From NCBI GenBank assembly GCA_000158155.1, contig DS999405.1, forward strand, positions 257,811-321,810: a stretch of DNA of 64,000 bases, written 5' to 3'. This DNA comes from a gamma proteobacterium NOR5-3. Lineage in GTDB: Bacteria > Pseudomonadota > Gammaproteobacteria > Pseudomonadales > Halieaceae. The position numbers and the translations under genes are program-made. The notes below the pieces were generated by a model that saw nothing but the letters and a program-made list of their open reading frames with translations, searched no databases and was not told the origin of the DNA. Below are positions 10,007 through 19,743 of this stretch, piece by piece. The first letter of the stretch is position 1, and each line of letters opens with the position of its first letter.

Positions 10007-11489
10007 CGGTAAAGGTCGAGCCCTCTCCCGGCTCACTGGCAACGCTGATTTGACCGCCCATCAACTCGCAAAAGTCGCGACAAATCGCCAGCCCCAGGCC
10101 CGTTCCACCGTAGGTGTTGCTGGTGGCATCATCAGCCTGCACAAACGCTTCGAAAACAAGCGCCTGTTGCTCAGGCGTCATGCCGATGCCGGTGTCGCTG
10201 ACAGTGATTTCCAGGTGCTGGGTGGCTTGTGTAAAGGAGGCGCTGACCCTAATCATGCCTTCAGCGGTAAATTTAGCGGCATTACTCAAAAGATTGACGA
10301 TGATCTGACGAAACTTCACAGCGTCATTATTGATCATCGGCAAGGTGCTGAAGTCATCGCACTGCAACACATTCCCATTGCGTCGTAGCAGCGGGGCCAG
10401 CGCATCTACGGCCATGGTCAGTGCCTCGCCGGGATGAAACTGCTCCTTCACCAGCGTCATCTTTCCCGTTTCAATCTTCGACAGATCCAGAATGTCATCA
10501 ATCAGGGCCAGGAGCTGCCGTCCCGAGAGGACGATTTTATCGAGATCGTTTTGGTACTGTTTGCGATCGATGGGCGTTTCGTCATCCAGTTCATCGTGCA
10601 GCATCTCGCTGTAGCCGATGATGGCATTGAGGGGGGTTCGTAGTTCATGGCTCACGTTGGCGAGAAAACGCGATTTTGCTGCGTTGGCCTCATCGGCGCT
10701 GAGCTTGGCATCTTTTTCTTCATCGATAGCGCGCCGCAGTTTGTCCGACATGCTGTTAAATGCTGACGCCAGATCGCCCAGCTCTCCGTCATCGTCAATG
10801 TCTTCGATGCGATAGTCCAATTCGCCAGCACCTAGTTTCTGGGTGCCGCGCTTGAGGCGTTTGAGGTTGTCGTTGGTATAGCGAACCAGAAAGAAGCCCA
10901 GGGTCGCTGTGAGAAATATGGAAGCGATAAATCCCAATACGGTGATGCGGTCGGTGAGCGCGATAGTGCGGTCAATAACATTCGCTCGCTGTACCGCGAT
11001 AAACGCCTGACGTTGCTCAAGCTCCTTAAGGCGCTGACTGGCTTCGAGATAGGGGATGGGGTCATCCACATCGGATTGCCACTCGCCATCGTTGTAATTG
11101 TCGTAAAATGCCCGCCAACTGCCCAGTAGCCGCGCGCTGCTATCGCGCAGAAGATTAAATTGTGCGGCGGTAACATCGCTGCCCATGCCACCGAGGGCCT
11201 CCACGGTGCTCTGTGTGGCGGCGATGCTGCTCAAAGCGCTGCGTTGATCTTCGTCGGCCAGACGGTCGTCGGTGTTTTCCCGAAGTGTGGACAGCACCAG
11301 AATCTTCTGCCGCTGATCTTCCAGTTGCTTGGCCAGTTCCGTGGACAGCTGTCCCGCAGTGACTGCCTGACGGTAGGCCACCATACTTTCGCTTCGCGCG
11401 TAGCTGCCCCAGAAGTGGGTGCCGACGTTGATCGCAAACAAAATCAGAATCGTGAATAGCGAGAGTGTGAGGCGTCGACGCAGGCTCAT
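9963..11489 (-). CDS. Membrane sensor histidine kinase
   Basis: 508 aa. TM1 at about residues 8-25, a periplasmic helical sensor of about 155 residues with no family I can name, TM2 at about 183-203, a HAMP segment, then the HisKA dimerisation domain with phosphoacceptor His281 ([13 protein letters not shown]) and an HATPase domain with N box (NLLSNAAKF), G1 (DTGIGMTP), F and G2 (GGTGLGLAI) motifs. It has no receiver of its own. It is the last gene of a three-gene operon; its start overlaps the end of the response regulator gene by 4 bp, so it likely phosphorylates that regulator and/or the receiver of the upstream cyclase. Signal unknown. Confidence 0.9.
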   Translation of the reverse strand: MSLRRRLTLSLFTILILFAINVGTHFWGSYARSESMVAYRQAVTAGQLSTELAKQLEDQRQKILVLSTLRENTDDRLADEDQRSALSSIAATQSTVEALGGMGSDVTAAQFNLLRDSSARLLGSWRAFYDNYNDGEWQSDVDDPIPYLEASQRLKELEQRQAFIAVQRANVIDRTIALTDRITVLGFIASIFLTATLGFFLVRYTNDNLKRLKRGTQKLGAGELDYRIEDIDDDGELGDLASAFNSMSDKLRRAIDEEKDAKLSADEANAAKSRFLANVSHELRTPLNAIIGYSEMLHDELDDETPIDRKQYQNDLDKIVLSGRQLLALIDDILDLSKIETGKMTLVKEQFHPGEALTMAVDALAPLLRRNGNVLQCDDFSTLPMINNDAVKFRQIIVNLLSNAAKFTAEGMIRVSASFTQATQHLEITVSDTGIGMTPEQQALVFEAFVQADDATSNTYGGTGLGLAICRDFCELMGGQISVASEPGEGSTFTVSLPVDPELTPEAA

Positions 11490-11857
11490 CGTTCAAGCAA
11501 CCGCGCAATTTTTTCTAAAAGAGCGGGGAAATCGATAGGCTTGGTCGCGTAGTCATCGCAACCGGCCTCCAGGGCCCGGTCTCTATCTTCTGCCATGGCA
11601 TGGGCGGTGAGAGCGATGATAGGTGTGTGAGCCAGTTCAGGCTTGGCGCGCACCGCACGACAGACGCTCCAGCCGTCCATCACCGGTAGGTTCATGTCCA
11701 GAAGCACCAGAGCAGGACGTTCAGACTCGATACTTGCCAGGGCTTTGGCGCCGTCTTCGGCGATGAGCGCCTCAAAGCCCGCGCGCTTAAGCCGACGACT
11801 GAGCATATCGCGATTGAGTTCGTTGTCTTCTACCAGCAGCAGTTGCACGGCACTCAT
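11486..11857 (-). CDS. Single-domain response regulator (CheY-like)
   Basis: 123 aa, receiver domain only. The acidic pair is in [11 protein letters not shown], the phosphoacceptor aspartate in [11 protein letters not shown], the switch Thr in IALTAHAM and the conserved Lys in ATKPIDF. With no output domain it probably acts as a phosphate shuttle or by protein contact. It overlaps the cyclase stop and the kinase start by 4 bp each (ATGA-type), so all three are translationally coupled. Confidence 0.92.
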   Translation of the reverse strand: MSAVQLLLVEDNELNRDMLSRRLKRAGFEALIAEDGAKALASIESERPALVLLDMNLPVMDGWSVCRAVRAKPELAHTPIIALTAHAMAEDRDRALEAGCDDYATKPIDFPALLEKIARLLER

Positions 11858-13344
11858 AACAATTCCTGCTCCAGCGGATGCACTGTGAGCGGTTCATCGA
11901 GGCCTGGAGCCTGTACCTCGCGACTGGGACCAAGGGCGTAGGCGGCGCCCAACGCCTGGCGGGTGGATTCTGCGATGAGAATTTCGCCCCCTCGGGCCAC
12001 GTCCTCAATGCGCGAGGTTACGTTCATAGCATGGCCGACAAAGCCGTATTTGCTGCGCCGCTCAGAGCCGATATTGCCTGCAATAACGTTGCCGGTATTC
12101 AAGGCGATGCCCATCTCCAGTTCGGGCAGGCCGTCGTTTCGATTTGCGGTGTTGATTTCTGCCATGGCGGCCTGCATGGCCAGCGCGCAGCGCGCAGCCC
12201 GGTCGGGGTCATCATCGTGACGCCTCGGTGCTCCGAATACCGCGAGAATGGCGTCGCCAAGGAACTCATCGATAGTCCCGCCATACTCCATGATGATGTC
12301 GGTCATGGCGCCGAGATAGCGATTGAGCATGCTCACTACCCGGTCTGGCGGTAGTTGCTCGCTGATGGTGGTAAAGCCCCGAATGTCCGACATCATGATG
12401 GTGACTTCGCGAAGGTCGCCGCCGAGCTCGAGGCCTTCGGGACGTTCGAGGATTTCGGTAACGATGTCATCGGAGAGATAGCGACCGAAGGTTGCGCGGA
12501 TAAAGCGCTCGTTGCGCTCTAACTGGTCCCGATACAGCTGCTCGCGATCGTGCCATTGCTTGCGCTCAATGCCGGCCTTGATCCGGGCCTGCAGCAGGAC
12601 GGGATTAAAGGGCTTAAACAGGTAGTCATCGGCTCCGGCCTCGATGCATTCGATAATGCCCTGCATGTCCTGCTCGCCGGAAATCATGATCACCGGGGTT
12701 GCGCGAAGTTTCGGTTCGGCTTTGATACGCCGGAGCACTTCTCGACCATCCATGCCCGGCATCATGCGATCGAGCAGCACGACGTCAACATCAGCATTGG
12801 CGAGCATTTCCAGTGCTTCCGCGCCGCCGGGAGCGGTGACGACAAAATGGCCGCTGCGGGTCAGATAGCGCGCAAGGAGCTCCCGGTTTTCTTCCCGGTC
12901 GTCCACCGCCAGGATAAATCCCGGCTCTCCGGTCAGACCGGGAATGGGCTCAATAGTCTCGCTGCTAGCGCTGGCGCCGGATAACACGGGTTCTCCCGTT
13001 CCCTCGAGCACGCGGGCGATCACGCTTGCCAGCGCTGCGCCGGGGTTTGATGCACTTTCACTCAGCATTTCTGCATAGCCCCGAAGTGCCCCTGCCAGAT
13101 TTCGCAGTTCATGGTTGTCTGCGATCTCTTCTTCCAGGAGCGGCGCTATGTTGGCAGCGCAGGCGACGAGGGCTGACCAGTCCTGCTGGGCATCGTCATC
13201 CAGCGCAGGCAGCTCTGAGGCAGACAGCGCTGTGATCTCCATCACCGCCAACTGCAGTCCAATTCGAATGTCAGGCGTCGCTAAGGCGGACTGCAGGTCC
13301 GTTTCTTGCGCTTCTGCGTCCCCTGACCGGGGTTTGTCATTCAT
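11854..13344 (-). CDS. Class III nucleotide cyclase with receiver domain
   Basis: 496 aa. Residues 70-100 hold an H-box-like segment with His78 (NHELRNLAGALRGYAEML) similar to a kinase dimerisation helix, but there is no ATPase domain. A CheY-like receiver spans about 144-260 with phosphoacceptor Asp192, and a class III cyclase catalytic domain about 312-445: metal aspartates Asp320 (MSDIRGFT) and Asp364 (FLGDAILAVFG), and transition-state Asn441/Arg445 (NVTSRIE). The two purine-specifying positions are Glu360 and Gly434, not the Lys/Asp pair of typical adenylate cyclases, so cGMP or mixed product is possible. First gene of a three-gene operon; a Crp-family gene is divergent 194 bp away. Confidence 0.9.
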   Translation of the reverse strand: MNDKPRSGDAEAQETDLQSALATPDIRIGLQLAVMEITALSASELPALDDDAQQDWSALVACAANIAPLLEEEIADNHELRNLAGALRGYAEMLSESASNPGAALASVIARVLEGTGEPVLSGASASSETIEPIPGLTGEPGFILAVDDREENRELLARYLTRSGHFVVTAPGGAEALEMLANADVDVVLLDRMMPGMDGREVLRRIKAEPKLRATPVIMISGEQDMQGIIECIEAGADDYLFKPFNPVLLQARIKAGIERKQWHDREQLYRDQLERNERFIRATFGRYLSDDIVTEILERPEGLELGGDLREVTIMMSDIRGFTTISEQLPPDRVVSMLNRYLGAMTDIIMEYGGTIDEFLGDAILAVFGAPRRHDDDPDRAARCALAMQAAMAEINTANRNDGLPELEMGIALNTGNVIAGNIGSERRSKYGFVGHAMNVTSRIEDVARGGEILIAESTRQALGAAYALGPSREVQAPGLDEPLTVHPLEQELL

Positions 13345-13538
13345 GCGGGCGACCTGCGATAGGGCCGAGTCTGTACGGCATGCATATCAATACCTTGCGT
13401 TCTCATTCTGTCGAGTATAGCGACCGCGGCAATCTCCGGGAAAGAGAGTTCAACGTAGTAGATGCGCGCGGTCGAAAATTTGAGGTAACATGCACGCATC
13501 GCGAAAGCAGACAAGCAAAGGTGGCCGAAGCGTAGTCC

Positions 13539-14186
13539 ATGTTGCAGCAGGTAGAAATATTTCAGGGTCTTTCAGACGACGAGCTCTCTGCACTTGCAGA
13601 GAGCAGTACCAGTCGGTCGTTCCCCAAGAATACCGTGGTCATCCATGAGAATGACCCGGCGGATTCTCTGTTCGTCATCGAAGCCGGAAAGGTGAAGGTG
13701 TATTGCAGCGACAAGAACGGCAAGGAGTTCATCATGAACACCCAGGGCGAGGGTGACTACTTTGGTGAACTTGCTCTGCTGGACGATTCCACGCGATCAG
13801 CGTCCGTGCGAACCGTGGAAAAGTGCAATTTCTGTATTATTTATAAAGAAGACTTTAATCGAGTGCTCGAAGCGCACCCGAGCATCTCCCGTAAATTGAT
13901 TGCCAACCTTGCGACCCGAGTGCGCAAACTCACCGCAGACGTGAAAAGCCTGGCGCTGCAGGATGTGTATGGGCGCGTTGCGAATGTGCTTATGGACTTA
14001 TCCGAGGAGCGGGGCGACGGCACCCTGTATATCGGTGAGAAGCTCACTCAGCAGGATATCGCTGACCGCGTGGGCGCATCTCGGGAGATGGTGGCTCGTA
14101 TTCTGAAAGACCTCACTATTGGTGAGTACATCCGCTTTGAGGGCCGCCACATCATCATCAATACGCGTTTGCCGGCGAAATACTGA
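13539..14186 (+). CDS. Crp/Fnr-family transcriptional regulator
   Basis: 215 aa with an N-terminal cyclic-nucleotide-binding beta barrel (about 6-120), a long C-helix and a C-terminal winged helix. The phosphate-binding cassette GDYFGELALLDDSTRSASV keeps Glu77, Arg86 and Ser87, the residues that bind cNMP in E. coli CRP, and a Thr lies at the expected C-helix position (KLTADVKSLAL). The recognition helix is TQQDIADRVGASREMVARIL. There is no Fnr-type N-terminal cysteine cluster. It is divergent from the cyclase operon, so it is a plausible receptor for that cyclase's product; its target genes are not evident here. Confidence 0.88.
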   Translation: MLQQVEIFQGLSDDELSALAESSTSRSFPKNTVVIHENDPADSLFVIEAGKVKVYCSDKNGKEFIMNTQGEGDYFGELALLDDSTRSASVRTVEKCNFCIIYKEDFNRVLEAHPSISRKLIANLATRVRKLTADVKSLALQDVYGRVANVLMDLSEERGDGTLYIGEKLTQQDIADRVGASREMVARILKDLTIGEYIRFEGRHIIINTRLPAKY

Positions 14187-14255
14187 ATGCGTGACCGCGG
14201 GGCGTCCCGGCGTCCTGCAGAGTTTTTATAGGCCTGCTGTCCCCAGTGGCGTCTC

Positions 14256-15638
14256 CTACACTTTCACTTTGCTGTTCTTGTCGTCTTCCCTTTGCTGCGC
14301 TTCAACACGCAGTTCCAAGCTGCCTTGTGCCAACCGTGCGTACAGCTTTTGTTTTGCGGCGACCTCTGTGCTTGCACGTATCACGGTGCCTTGGCCGTCG
14401 CTGAGTATGGAGTAGCCCCGGTCCAGAATTGCCAGAGGGTTAAGGCTTGCCAGAACTTGCTCCCGGCGCTGTAAAGCCTGTCGTTGCCAGGCCAGTTTCT
14501 GGCCCATGGCGACCCTCAGGGCGACCCGCTGCCGCTGCAGATGCTCTTGATGCTGTTCGATGCGGCGTCCAGGCGAATGCGTTCGAAGACGATCGCTGCG
14601 AACATTCAGATCCCGACGTAGCTGATCCAGGCGAAGGTTCATGGCCCGGCGAAGTCGGCCTTCAAGCTCGTCCAGGCGCTGGGACTGTTCACGAAGCCGG
14701 TCACCGGGGTGCCTCAGGCGTGCGCGGAGCTGGCTGAGCTGCAAGTTGGCGCGCTCAAGATGGTGGTGCATGGCCCGGCTCAGGCGTTTGCGTGACTGCT
14801 CCAGCTGTGCAAGCAGTTCTTCCCGGTCATCACTGAGCAGCTCTGCTGCAGCGCTGGGCGTTGGTGCACGGGCATCTGCCGCAAAGTCGGCGATGGTGAC
14901 ATCCACTTCATGACCCACCCCGCAGACTACGGGGAGCTCGCTGGCGACGATGGCCCTGGCCAGGGCTTCGTCATTAAACGCCCAGAGGTCCTCCAGAGAG
15001 CCGCCGCCGCGGGCCAAAATTACCGCATCAAAATCACAGTCATCTCGGGTTTTGGCGGAGTAGTTGGCATCGCGCAGTGCTTGACGAATTTCTGCGGCCG
15101 CGCTGGTGCCCTGAACGGATACCGGTAAAACCGTCACACGTATGGATGGGTTTCGTCGTGCAAGCACGTGAAGTATGTCCTGCAGCGCCGCTCCCGTGGG
15201 CGAGGTGATCACAGCCAGATGCGCGACGGAGCGGGGTAGGGCCTGCTTGATCCCTGCGTCGAAGAGCCCTTCCTGTCGAAGTTGGTCCCGCAGCGCCTCA
15301 AAACGTGCCTGGAGAGCGCCGGCGCCGGCCGGCTCCATAAACTCGCCGATGAGCTGAAATTCTCCACGACCTTCGTAGAGTGAGACCCGCGCGCGCAAGC
15401 GGACCTGATCGCCGTTTTGGGGGTTGAATCGCAGCCGCTGGTTGTAGTTCTTGAACATGGCGCAGCGAACCTGCGCCTTGTCGTCCTTAAGTGTGAAGTA
15501 CCAGTGTCCGGACGAGGGGCGCGCGAGATTTGAGATCTCCCCTTCGACCCACACAAAGCTAAAGTGACTCTCGAGAAGGCTGCGTACCTGCCTGTTCAGC
15601 TGGCTTGGGGTGAGCGTTTCCGCCTGAGTCTGATTCAT
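14256..15638 (-). CDS. xseA: Exodeoxyribonuclease VII large subunit
   Basis: Large subunit of the bidirectional single-strand exonuclease (460 aa). The N-terminal OB fold (SHFSFVWVEGEISNL, SSGHWYFTLKD) is followed by the catalytic region with ITSPTGAALQDIL, ILARGGGSLEDLWAFN and GVGHEVDVTIADFAAD, then a long coiled coil (about residues 270-400) rich in Arg, Gln and Leu that binds the small subunit. xseB is not in the window. It is convergent with the Crp-family gene and divergent from guaB. Confidence 0.95.
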   Translation of the reverse strand: MNQTQAETLTPSQLNRQVRSLLESHFSFVWVEGEISNLARPSSGHWYFTLKDDKAQVRCAMFKNYNQRLRFNPQNGDQVRLRARVSLYEGRGEFQLIGEFMEPAGAGALQARFEALRDQLRQEGLFDAGIKQALPRSVAHLAVITSPTGAALQDILHVLARRNPSIRVTVLPVSVQGTSAAAEIRQALRDANYSAKTRDDCDFDAVILARGGGSLEDLWAFNDEALARAIVASELPVVCGVGHEVDVTIADFAADARAPTPSAAAELLSDDREELLAQLEQSRKRLSRAMHHHLERANLQLSQLRARLRHPGDRLREQSQRLDELEGRLRRAMNLRLDQLRRDLNVRSDRLRTHSPGRRIEQHQEHLQRQRVALRVAMGQKLAWQRQALQRREQVLASLNPLAILDRGYSILSDGQGTVIRASTEVAAKQKLYARLAQGSLELRVEAQQREDDKNSKVKV

Positions 15639-15711
15639 GGGCTGCTGCAGCCTGCCACAACTATTTGCACTGGCTTGCGTCTCCGGTATTACGTCGAGGG
15701 CTCTAAGGTTT

Positions 15712-15717
15712 TATAAT
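15712..15717 (+). promoter_or_regulatory. Putative -10 element of guaB
   Basis: A perfect TATAAT 40 bp before the guaB start. No good -35 is visible at 16-18 bp. Just downstream, CGAGT-TT-ACTCG (15720-15731) is a perfect inverted repeat across the likely start of transcription and may be an operator. Confidence 0.5.
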
Positions 15718-15757
15718 AGCGAGTTTACTCGACCAAACTGCCTCTGGAGGACACATT

Positions 15758-17230
15758 ATGTTGCGTATCGATCAGGAAGCGCTGACTTTTGACGATGTAC
15801 TCCTGCTGCCTGGGTATTCGGAGGTGGTCGCGACCGATGTTTCTCTTCAGACCCGGCTGACCAAAGAGATCGCTTTGAACCTGCCCCTGGTGTCCGCGGC
15901 CATGGATACGGTCACCGAGGCCCGCCTTGCCATCGCCATGGCCCAGGAGGGCGGCATCGGCATTATTCATAAAAGCATGAGCATTGCCGATCAGGCTGCG
16001 GAAGTGCTGCGCGTTAAAAAATATGAAAGCGGCGTGGTTAAGGATCCGATCACCATCCAGCAGGATGCAACGCTTGCACAGCTTATCGAATTGACCACTG
16101 CAAATGGTATTTCGGGCGTGCCTGTGCTGGCTGGCGAGGACCTTGTGGGGATCGTGACGCGCAGAGACATGCGCTTCGAGACGGAAATGGATAAGCCCGT
16201 GGCATCCCTGATGACGCCTCGCGACAAACTCGTGACGGTGAACGAAGGTGCTGATTCGGCAGAAGTTCAGCGGCTGCTGCATCAGCACCGTATCGAGAAG
16301 ATACTGGTAGTCGGTGACGATTTTGATCTTCGCGGCATGATTACCGTCAAGGACTTTGACAAGGCGGAGAATTATCCCCGGGCCTGCAAAGACAGCTTTG
16401 GTCGACTTCGGGTCGGTGCCTCGGTGGGCACCAGCGCCGATACGGACGAGCGCGTTGCCGCCCTCATCGAAGCTGGCGTCGATGTGCTGGTCGTGGATAC
16501 GGCACATGGCCACTCCCGGAACGTGCTTCAGCGAATACGCAAGATAAAAGCCGATTATCCGGGCGTTCAGATCATCGGCGGTAATATCGCGACGGGAGAG
16601 GCCGCCCTGGCGCTCGCCGAAGCTGGCGCCGATGCGGTTAAAGTGGGTATTGGTCCCGGGTCCATTTGTACCACGCGAATCGTTACCGGCATCGGTGTGC
16701 CTCAGGTCACGGCAATTGCTGACGCGGTGGAGGCATTAAAAGGCGCCTACGACATTCCGGTGATCGCAGATGGCGGTATTCGTTTTTCCGGCGATATTGC
16801 CAAGGCGATTGCAGCAGGTGCGCATGCGGTGATGATGGGCAGCATGCTTGCCGGCACCGAAGAAGCTCCCGGCGAGGTCGAGCTCTATCAGGGGCGCACC
16901 TATAAGTCTTATCGCGGCATGGGGTCTTTAGGTGCTATGGCGGGTAACCAGGGGTCTTCGGATCGGTATTTTCAGGACGCCAGTAAGGGTGCGGAAAAGC
17001 TGGTGCCCGAGGGCATTGAAGGCCGCGTGCCCTATAAAGGTTCCGCTACAGCGATCATTCATCAACTCATGGGGGGCGTGCGCTCGTCCATGGGGTATAC
17101 GGGTAGTCCGGATATCGAGACCATGCGCAGCCGACCGCGCTTTGTCCGCGTGACGGCGGCGGGGATGTCTGAGTCCCATGTTCATGACGTATCGATTACC
17201 AAAGAAGCGCCTAACTATCCCGTTAGTTAA
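15758..17230 (+). CDS. guaB: Inosine-5'-monophosphate dehydrogenase
   Basis: Oxidises IMP to XMP with NAD+, the committed step to GMP (490 aa). TIM barrel interrupted by two CBS domains (about residues 93-200: [23 protein letters not shown]). The catalytic cysteine is in [13 protein letters not shown], the IMP-binding region in [11 protein letters not shown], and the flap near [13 protein letters not shown] 15758 lies after a CTGGAGGACACATT leader with a strong GGAGG. guaA follows, the usual guaBA operon. Confidence 0.97.
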   Translation: MLRIDQEALTFDDVLLLPGYSEVVATDVSLQTRLTKEIALNLPLVSAAMDTVTEARLAIAMAQEGGIGIIHKSMSIADQAAEVLRVKKYESGVVKDPITIQQDATLAQLIELTTANGISGVPVLAGEDLVGIVTRRDMRFETEMDKPVASLMTPRDKLVTVNEGADSAEVQRLLHQHRIEKILVVGDDFDLRGMITVKDFDKAENYPRACKDSFGRLRVGASVGTSADTDERVAALIEAGVDVLVVDTAHGHSRNVLQRIRKIKADYPGVQIIGGNIATGEAALALAEAGADAVKVGIGPGSICTTRIVTGIGVPQVTAIADAVEALKGAYDIPVIADGGIRFSGDIAKAIAAGAHAVMMGSMLAGTEEAPGEVELYQGRTYKSYRGMGSLGAMAGNQGSSDRYFQDASKGAEKLVPEGIEGRVPYKGSATAIIHQLMGGVRSSMGYTGSPDIETMRSRPRFVRVTAAGMSESHVHDVSITKEAPNYPVS

Positions 17231-17300
17231 CTTCGTGCCTGAGGTCGCAGCTATTGCCGCGACTGATCAGCGCGAGATCTTTTAAACAGTGAAGCGACCT

Positions 17301-18875
17301 ATGACTGACATCCACGCCAGCCGGATCCTGATTCTCGATTTCGGCTCTCAATACACGCAGCTGATTGCGCGGCGTGTCCGCGAAGTCGGGGTGTACTCGG
17401 AAATTCGGGCCTGGGATATCAGCGAAGCGGAGCTTAGGGACTTTGCACCCAGTGGAGTCATTCTCTCGGGTGGGCCCGAGTCGGTCCACGCCGAAGGGTC
17501 GCCGCGGGCGCCGCAGTGCCTGTTCGACGGAGAATGGCCACTGCTGGGTATTTGCTACGGTATGCAAACCATGGCCGCGCAGCTCGGTGGCGAAGTAGAG
17601 GGCTCCGACACCAGCGAGTTTGGCTATGCGCAGATTCGCAGCGCCGGGGATAACGCGCTCCTGCACGACATCCGCGATCACATGACTGATCACGGCGATG
17701 GACTCCTCGATGTGTGGATGAGCCATGGAGACAAAGTTACCGCGCTGCCTGATGATTTTCGCTGTGTGGCATCCACCGACTCCTGCCCCATTGCGGCCAT
17801 GGCCCATAAGGAGCGCCCCTGGTTTGGTATTCAGTTTCATCCAGAGGTCACGCACACCCTGCAGGGCACGCGAATTCTGCGGCGCTTTGTTATCGATATC
17901 TGTGGCTGCGAAGCGCTGTGGACGCCGGCGCGTATCGTTGAGGATGCCATTGCTCGCGTCAAAGATACCGTAGGTGACGATCATGTCCTCCTGGGTCTGT
18001 CCGGCGGTGTGGATTCATCGGTAGTTGCCGCGCTTTTGCATCGCGCTATCGGCGATCAGCTCACCTGTGTCTTTGTGGATAACGGTCTGCTGCGTTTGCA
18101 CGAAGGCGATCAGGTCATGGAGATGTTCGCGCAGAATATGGGTGTAAAGGTGATTCGCAGTGACTCTGAGAAGCTGTTTCTTGATCGTCTGGCCGGGGAG
18201 AGCGACCCCGAGAAAAAGCGCAAGATTATCGGTAACACATTCATAGAGGTGTTTGATCAGGAAGCATCACGAATAGAAGGGGTTCGCTGGTTGGCGCAAG
18301 GCACCATCTATCCGGACGTGATTGAGTCTGCGGGTGCCAAAACCGGCAAAGCCCATGTCATCAAGTCGCACCATAACGTGGGTGGCTTGCCCGAGGATAT
18401 GGCTTTGGAGCTGGTGGAGCCGCTGCGCGAGCTCTTTAAGGATGAAGTGCGCAAGATCGGTCTGGAGCTTGGGCTGCCCCACGACATGGTGTTTCGGCAC
18501 CCGTTCCCAGGCCCGGGTTTGGGCGTCCGTATTCTGGGAGAGGTTCGTCATGTTTATGCCGAGATTCTCCGGCGTGCAGACGCTATCTATATCGAAGAGC
18601 TGCGTGCCGCCGGTTGGTACGAAAAAACCAGTCAGGCTTTTGCCGTGTTCCTTCCGGTAAAGTCCGTGGGTGTGGTGGGCGATGCCCGGCGTTATGAATA
18701 CGTGATTGCACTGCGTGCCGTGGAGACCGTGGATTTTATGACTGCTCGCTGGGCGCACCTGCCTTATGAGCTACTGGAGAAAGTCTCAAACCGCATTATC
18801 AATGAGATTAGCGGCGTGTCGCGGGTGACCTACGATATCAGCTCCAAGCCACCGGCGACTATTGAGTGGGAGTAG
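17301..18875 (+). CDS. guaA: GMP synthase (glutamine-hydrolysing)
   Basis: Aminates XMP to GMP using glutamine and ATP (524 aa). N-terminal class I amidotransferase: [17 protein letters not shown], nucleophile in [12 protein letters not shown], and catalytic His in [15 protein letters not shown] pyrophosphatase P-loop LSGGVDSSV and the C-terminal dimerisation domain ending KPPATIEWE, the family's invariant C-terminus. ATG 17301 puts the conserved DFGSQYTQ at the expected place; a GTG at 17289 would add four residues. It converges on bchM with a 30-bp gap. Confidence 0.97.
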   Translation: MTDIHASRILILDFGSQYTQLIARRVREVGVYSEIRAWDISEAELRDFAPSGVILSGGPESVHAEGSPRAPQCLFDGEWPLLGICYGMQTMAAQLGGEVEGSDTSEFGYAQIRSAGDNALLHDIRDHMTDHGDGLLDVWMSHGDKVTALPDDFRCVASTDSCPIAAMAHKERPWFGIQFHPEVTHTLQGTRILRRFVIDICGCEALWTPARIVEDAIARVKDTVGDDHVLLGLSGGVDSSVVAALLHRAIGDQLTCVFVDNGLLRLHEGDQVMEMFAQNMGVKVIRSDSEKLFLDRLAGESDPEKKRKIIGNTFIEVFDQEASRIEGVRWLAQGTIYPDVIESAGAKTGKAHVIKSHHNVGGLPEDMALELVEPLRELFKDEVRKIGLELGLPHDMVFRHPFPGPGLGVRILGEVRHVYAEILRRADAIYIEELRAAGWYEKTSQAFAVFLPVKSVGVVGDARRYEYVIALRAVETVDFMTARWAHLPYELLEKVSNRIINEISGVSRVTYDISSKPPATIEWE

Positions 18876-18905
18876 TTGGCGTTGCTGTTCTGCGCAGGGG
18901 AGAGC

Positions 18906-19634
18906 TTAGGTGCCTGATGTCACTTCCATTAACTGGGAAATATAAAAACTCACTGACACGCGATGTGTTCGGCCCTCGCCAGCCCCAGGATTGCCCAGAG
19001 CTGTAGCCAATTCTCGACGCATCCGACCTTCGCCGATGGGCACGATCGCGGGCGAACGGTCCGAGCGTGGGAAGAGTTTTCCCGCTCCGTACAAAAGCGA
19101 CAGTAACGGCGTGTTGGGCGCGAAAGTGAACAACACGGATCGCTGCGCCAGGGTCGATAAGTGCTTCACGGCGCTGGCGATGTCCTCGGGTCGGTAATGG
19201 ATCAAACTGTCCATGGCCACGACATGGTCAAAGGAACCAAGGCTCGGGTCCGTCATATCGCCGACGCGATAGTCGATGCTTGAAGCCACGTCCGCCGGTG
19301 TGCGCTCAGAAGCTATCTCTACCAGGCTACCTGCAATATCTATAGCGACGACCTCGGCTCCGCGCCGTGCGGCCTCGATAGCCAGAGCACCGGTGCCGCA
19401 TCCTGCATCCAGTACCCGGCGCCCGGTCAGGTCTTCTCCCAACCAGTCGAGGAACTGGTTGCGCATCTCGTCACGGCCGGCCCGCACCCGAGCCCTAACG
19501 CCTGACACGGGGCTGTCTGAAGTCAGTCGCGCCCAGGTCTCTGAAGCGGTCTTGTCAAAGTAATCCTCCAGAATTTGACGCCGACGTCGATAGGTGGCCG
19601 TATCAACCGGCATTTCTGAGTTCTGGGTGGTCAT
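18906..19634 (-). CDS. bchM: Magnesium-protoporphyrin IX O-methyltransferase
   Basis: SAM-dependent methyltransferase (242 aa) that esterifies the C13 propionate of Mg-protoporphyrin IX, the step after Mg chelation in bacteriochlorophyll synthesis. The N-terminal helix YFDKTASETWARLTSD is typical of BchM. The SAM site is VLDAGCGTGALAIEAARRGAEVVA, then VGDMTDPSLGSFDHVVAMDSLIHY and GKLFPRSDRSP, all close to purple-bacterial BchM in my reading. ATG 19634 follows GGAGCTCAAGCA; an upstream in-frame start at 19667 lacks this site. It lies 109 bp after the bchH stop, probably one operon. bchL, which usually lies between H and M in purple bacteria, is absent. Confidence 0.92.
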   Translation of the reverse strand: MTTQNSEMPVDTATYRRRRQILEDYFDKTASETWARLTSDSPVSGVRARVRAGRDEMRNQFLDWLGEDLTGRRVLDAGCGTGALAIEAARRGAEVVAIDIAGSLVEIASERTPADVASSIDYRVGDMTDPSLGSFDHVVAMDSLIHYRPEDIASAVKHLSTLAQRSVLFTFAPNTPLLSLLYGAGKLFPRSDRSPAIVPIGEGRMRRELATALGNPGAGEGRTHRVSVSFYISQLMEVTSGT

Positions 19635-19697
19635 TGCTTGAGCTCCAGTTGCACAATCAGACGCCACAGTTGCAACGTCATGTTATCGCTGTTTTTT

Positions 19698-19718
19698 TGT
19701 ACTTGTCCCTAAAGTACA
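19698..19718 (-). repeat. Inverted repeat between bchH and bchM
   Basis: TGTACTT-GTCCCTA-AAGTACA, a perfect 7-bp stem with a 7-base loop in the intercistronic gap. On the bchHM message it would be a hairpin, but it is followed by A residues, not U, so it is not a typical terminator. It could stabilise or process the mRNA, or be a protein site. Confidence 0.5.
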
Positions 19719-19743
19719 GGGCTTAAGAATCTCGTGGCAGAAG

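Noticed and set aside
15725-16513. 262-codon open frame antisense to guaB
   Set aside because: It covers the conserved start of guaB and its promoter, and shows no protein family pattern.
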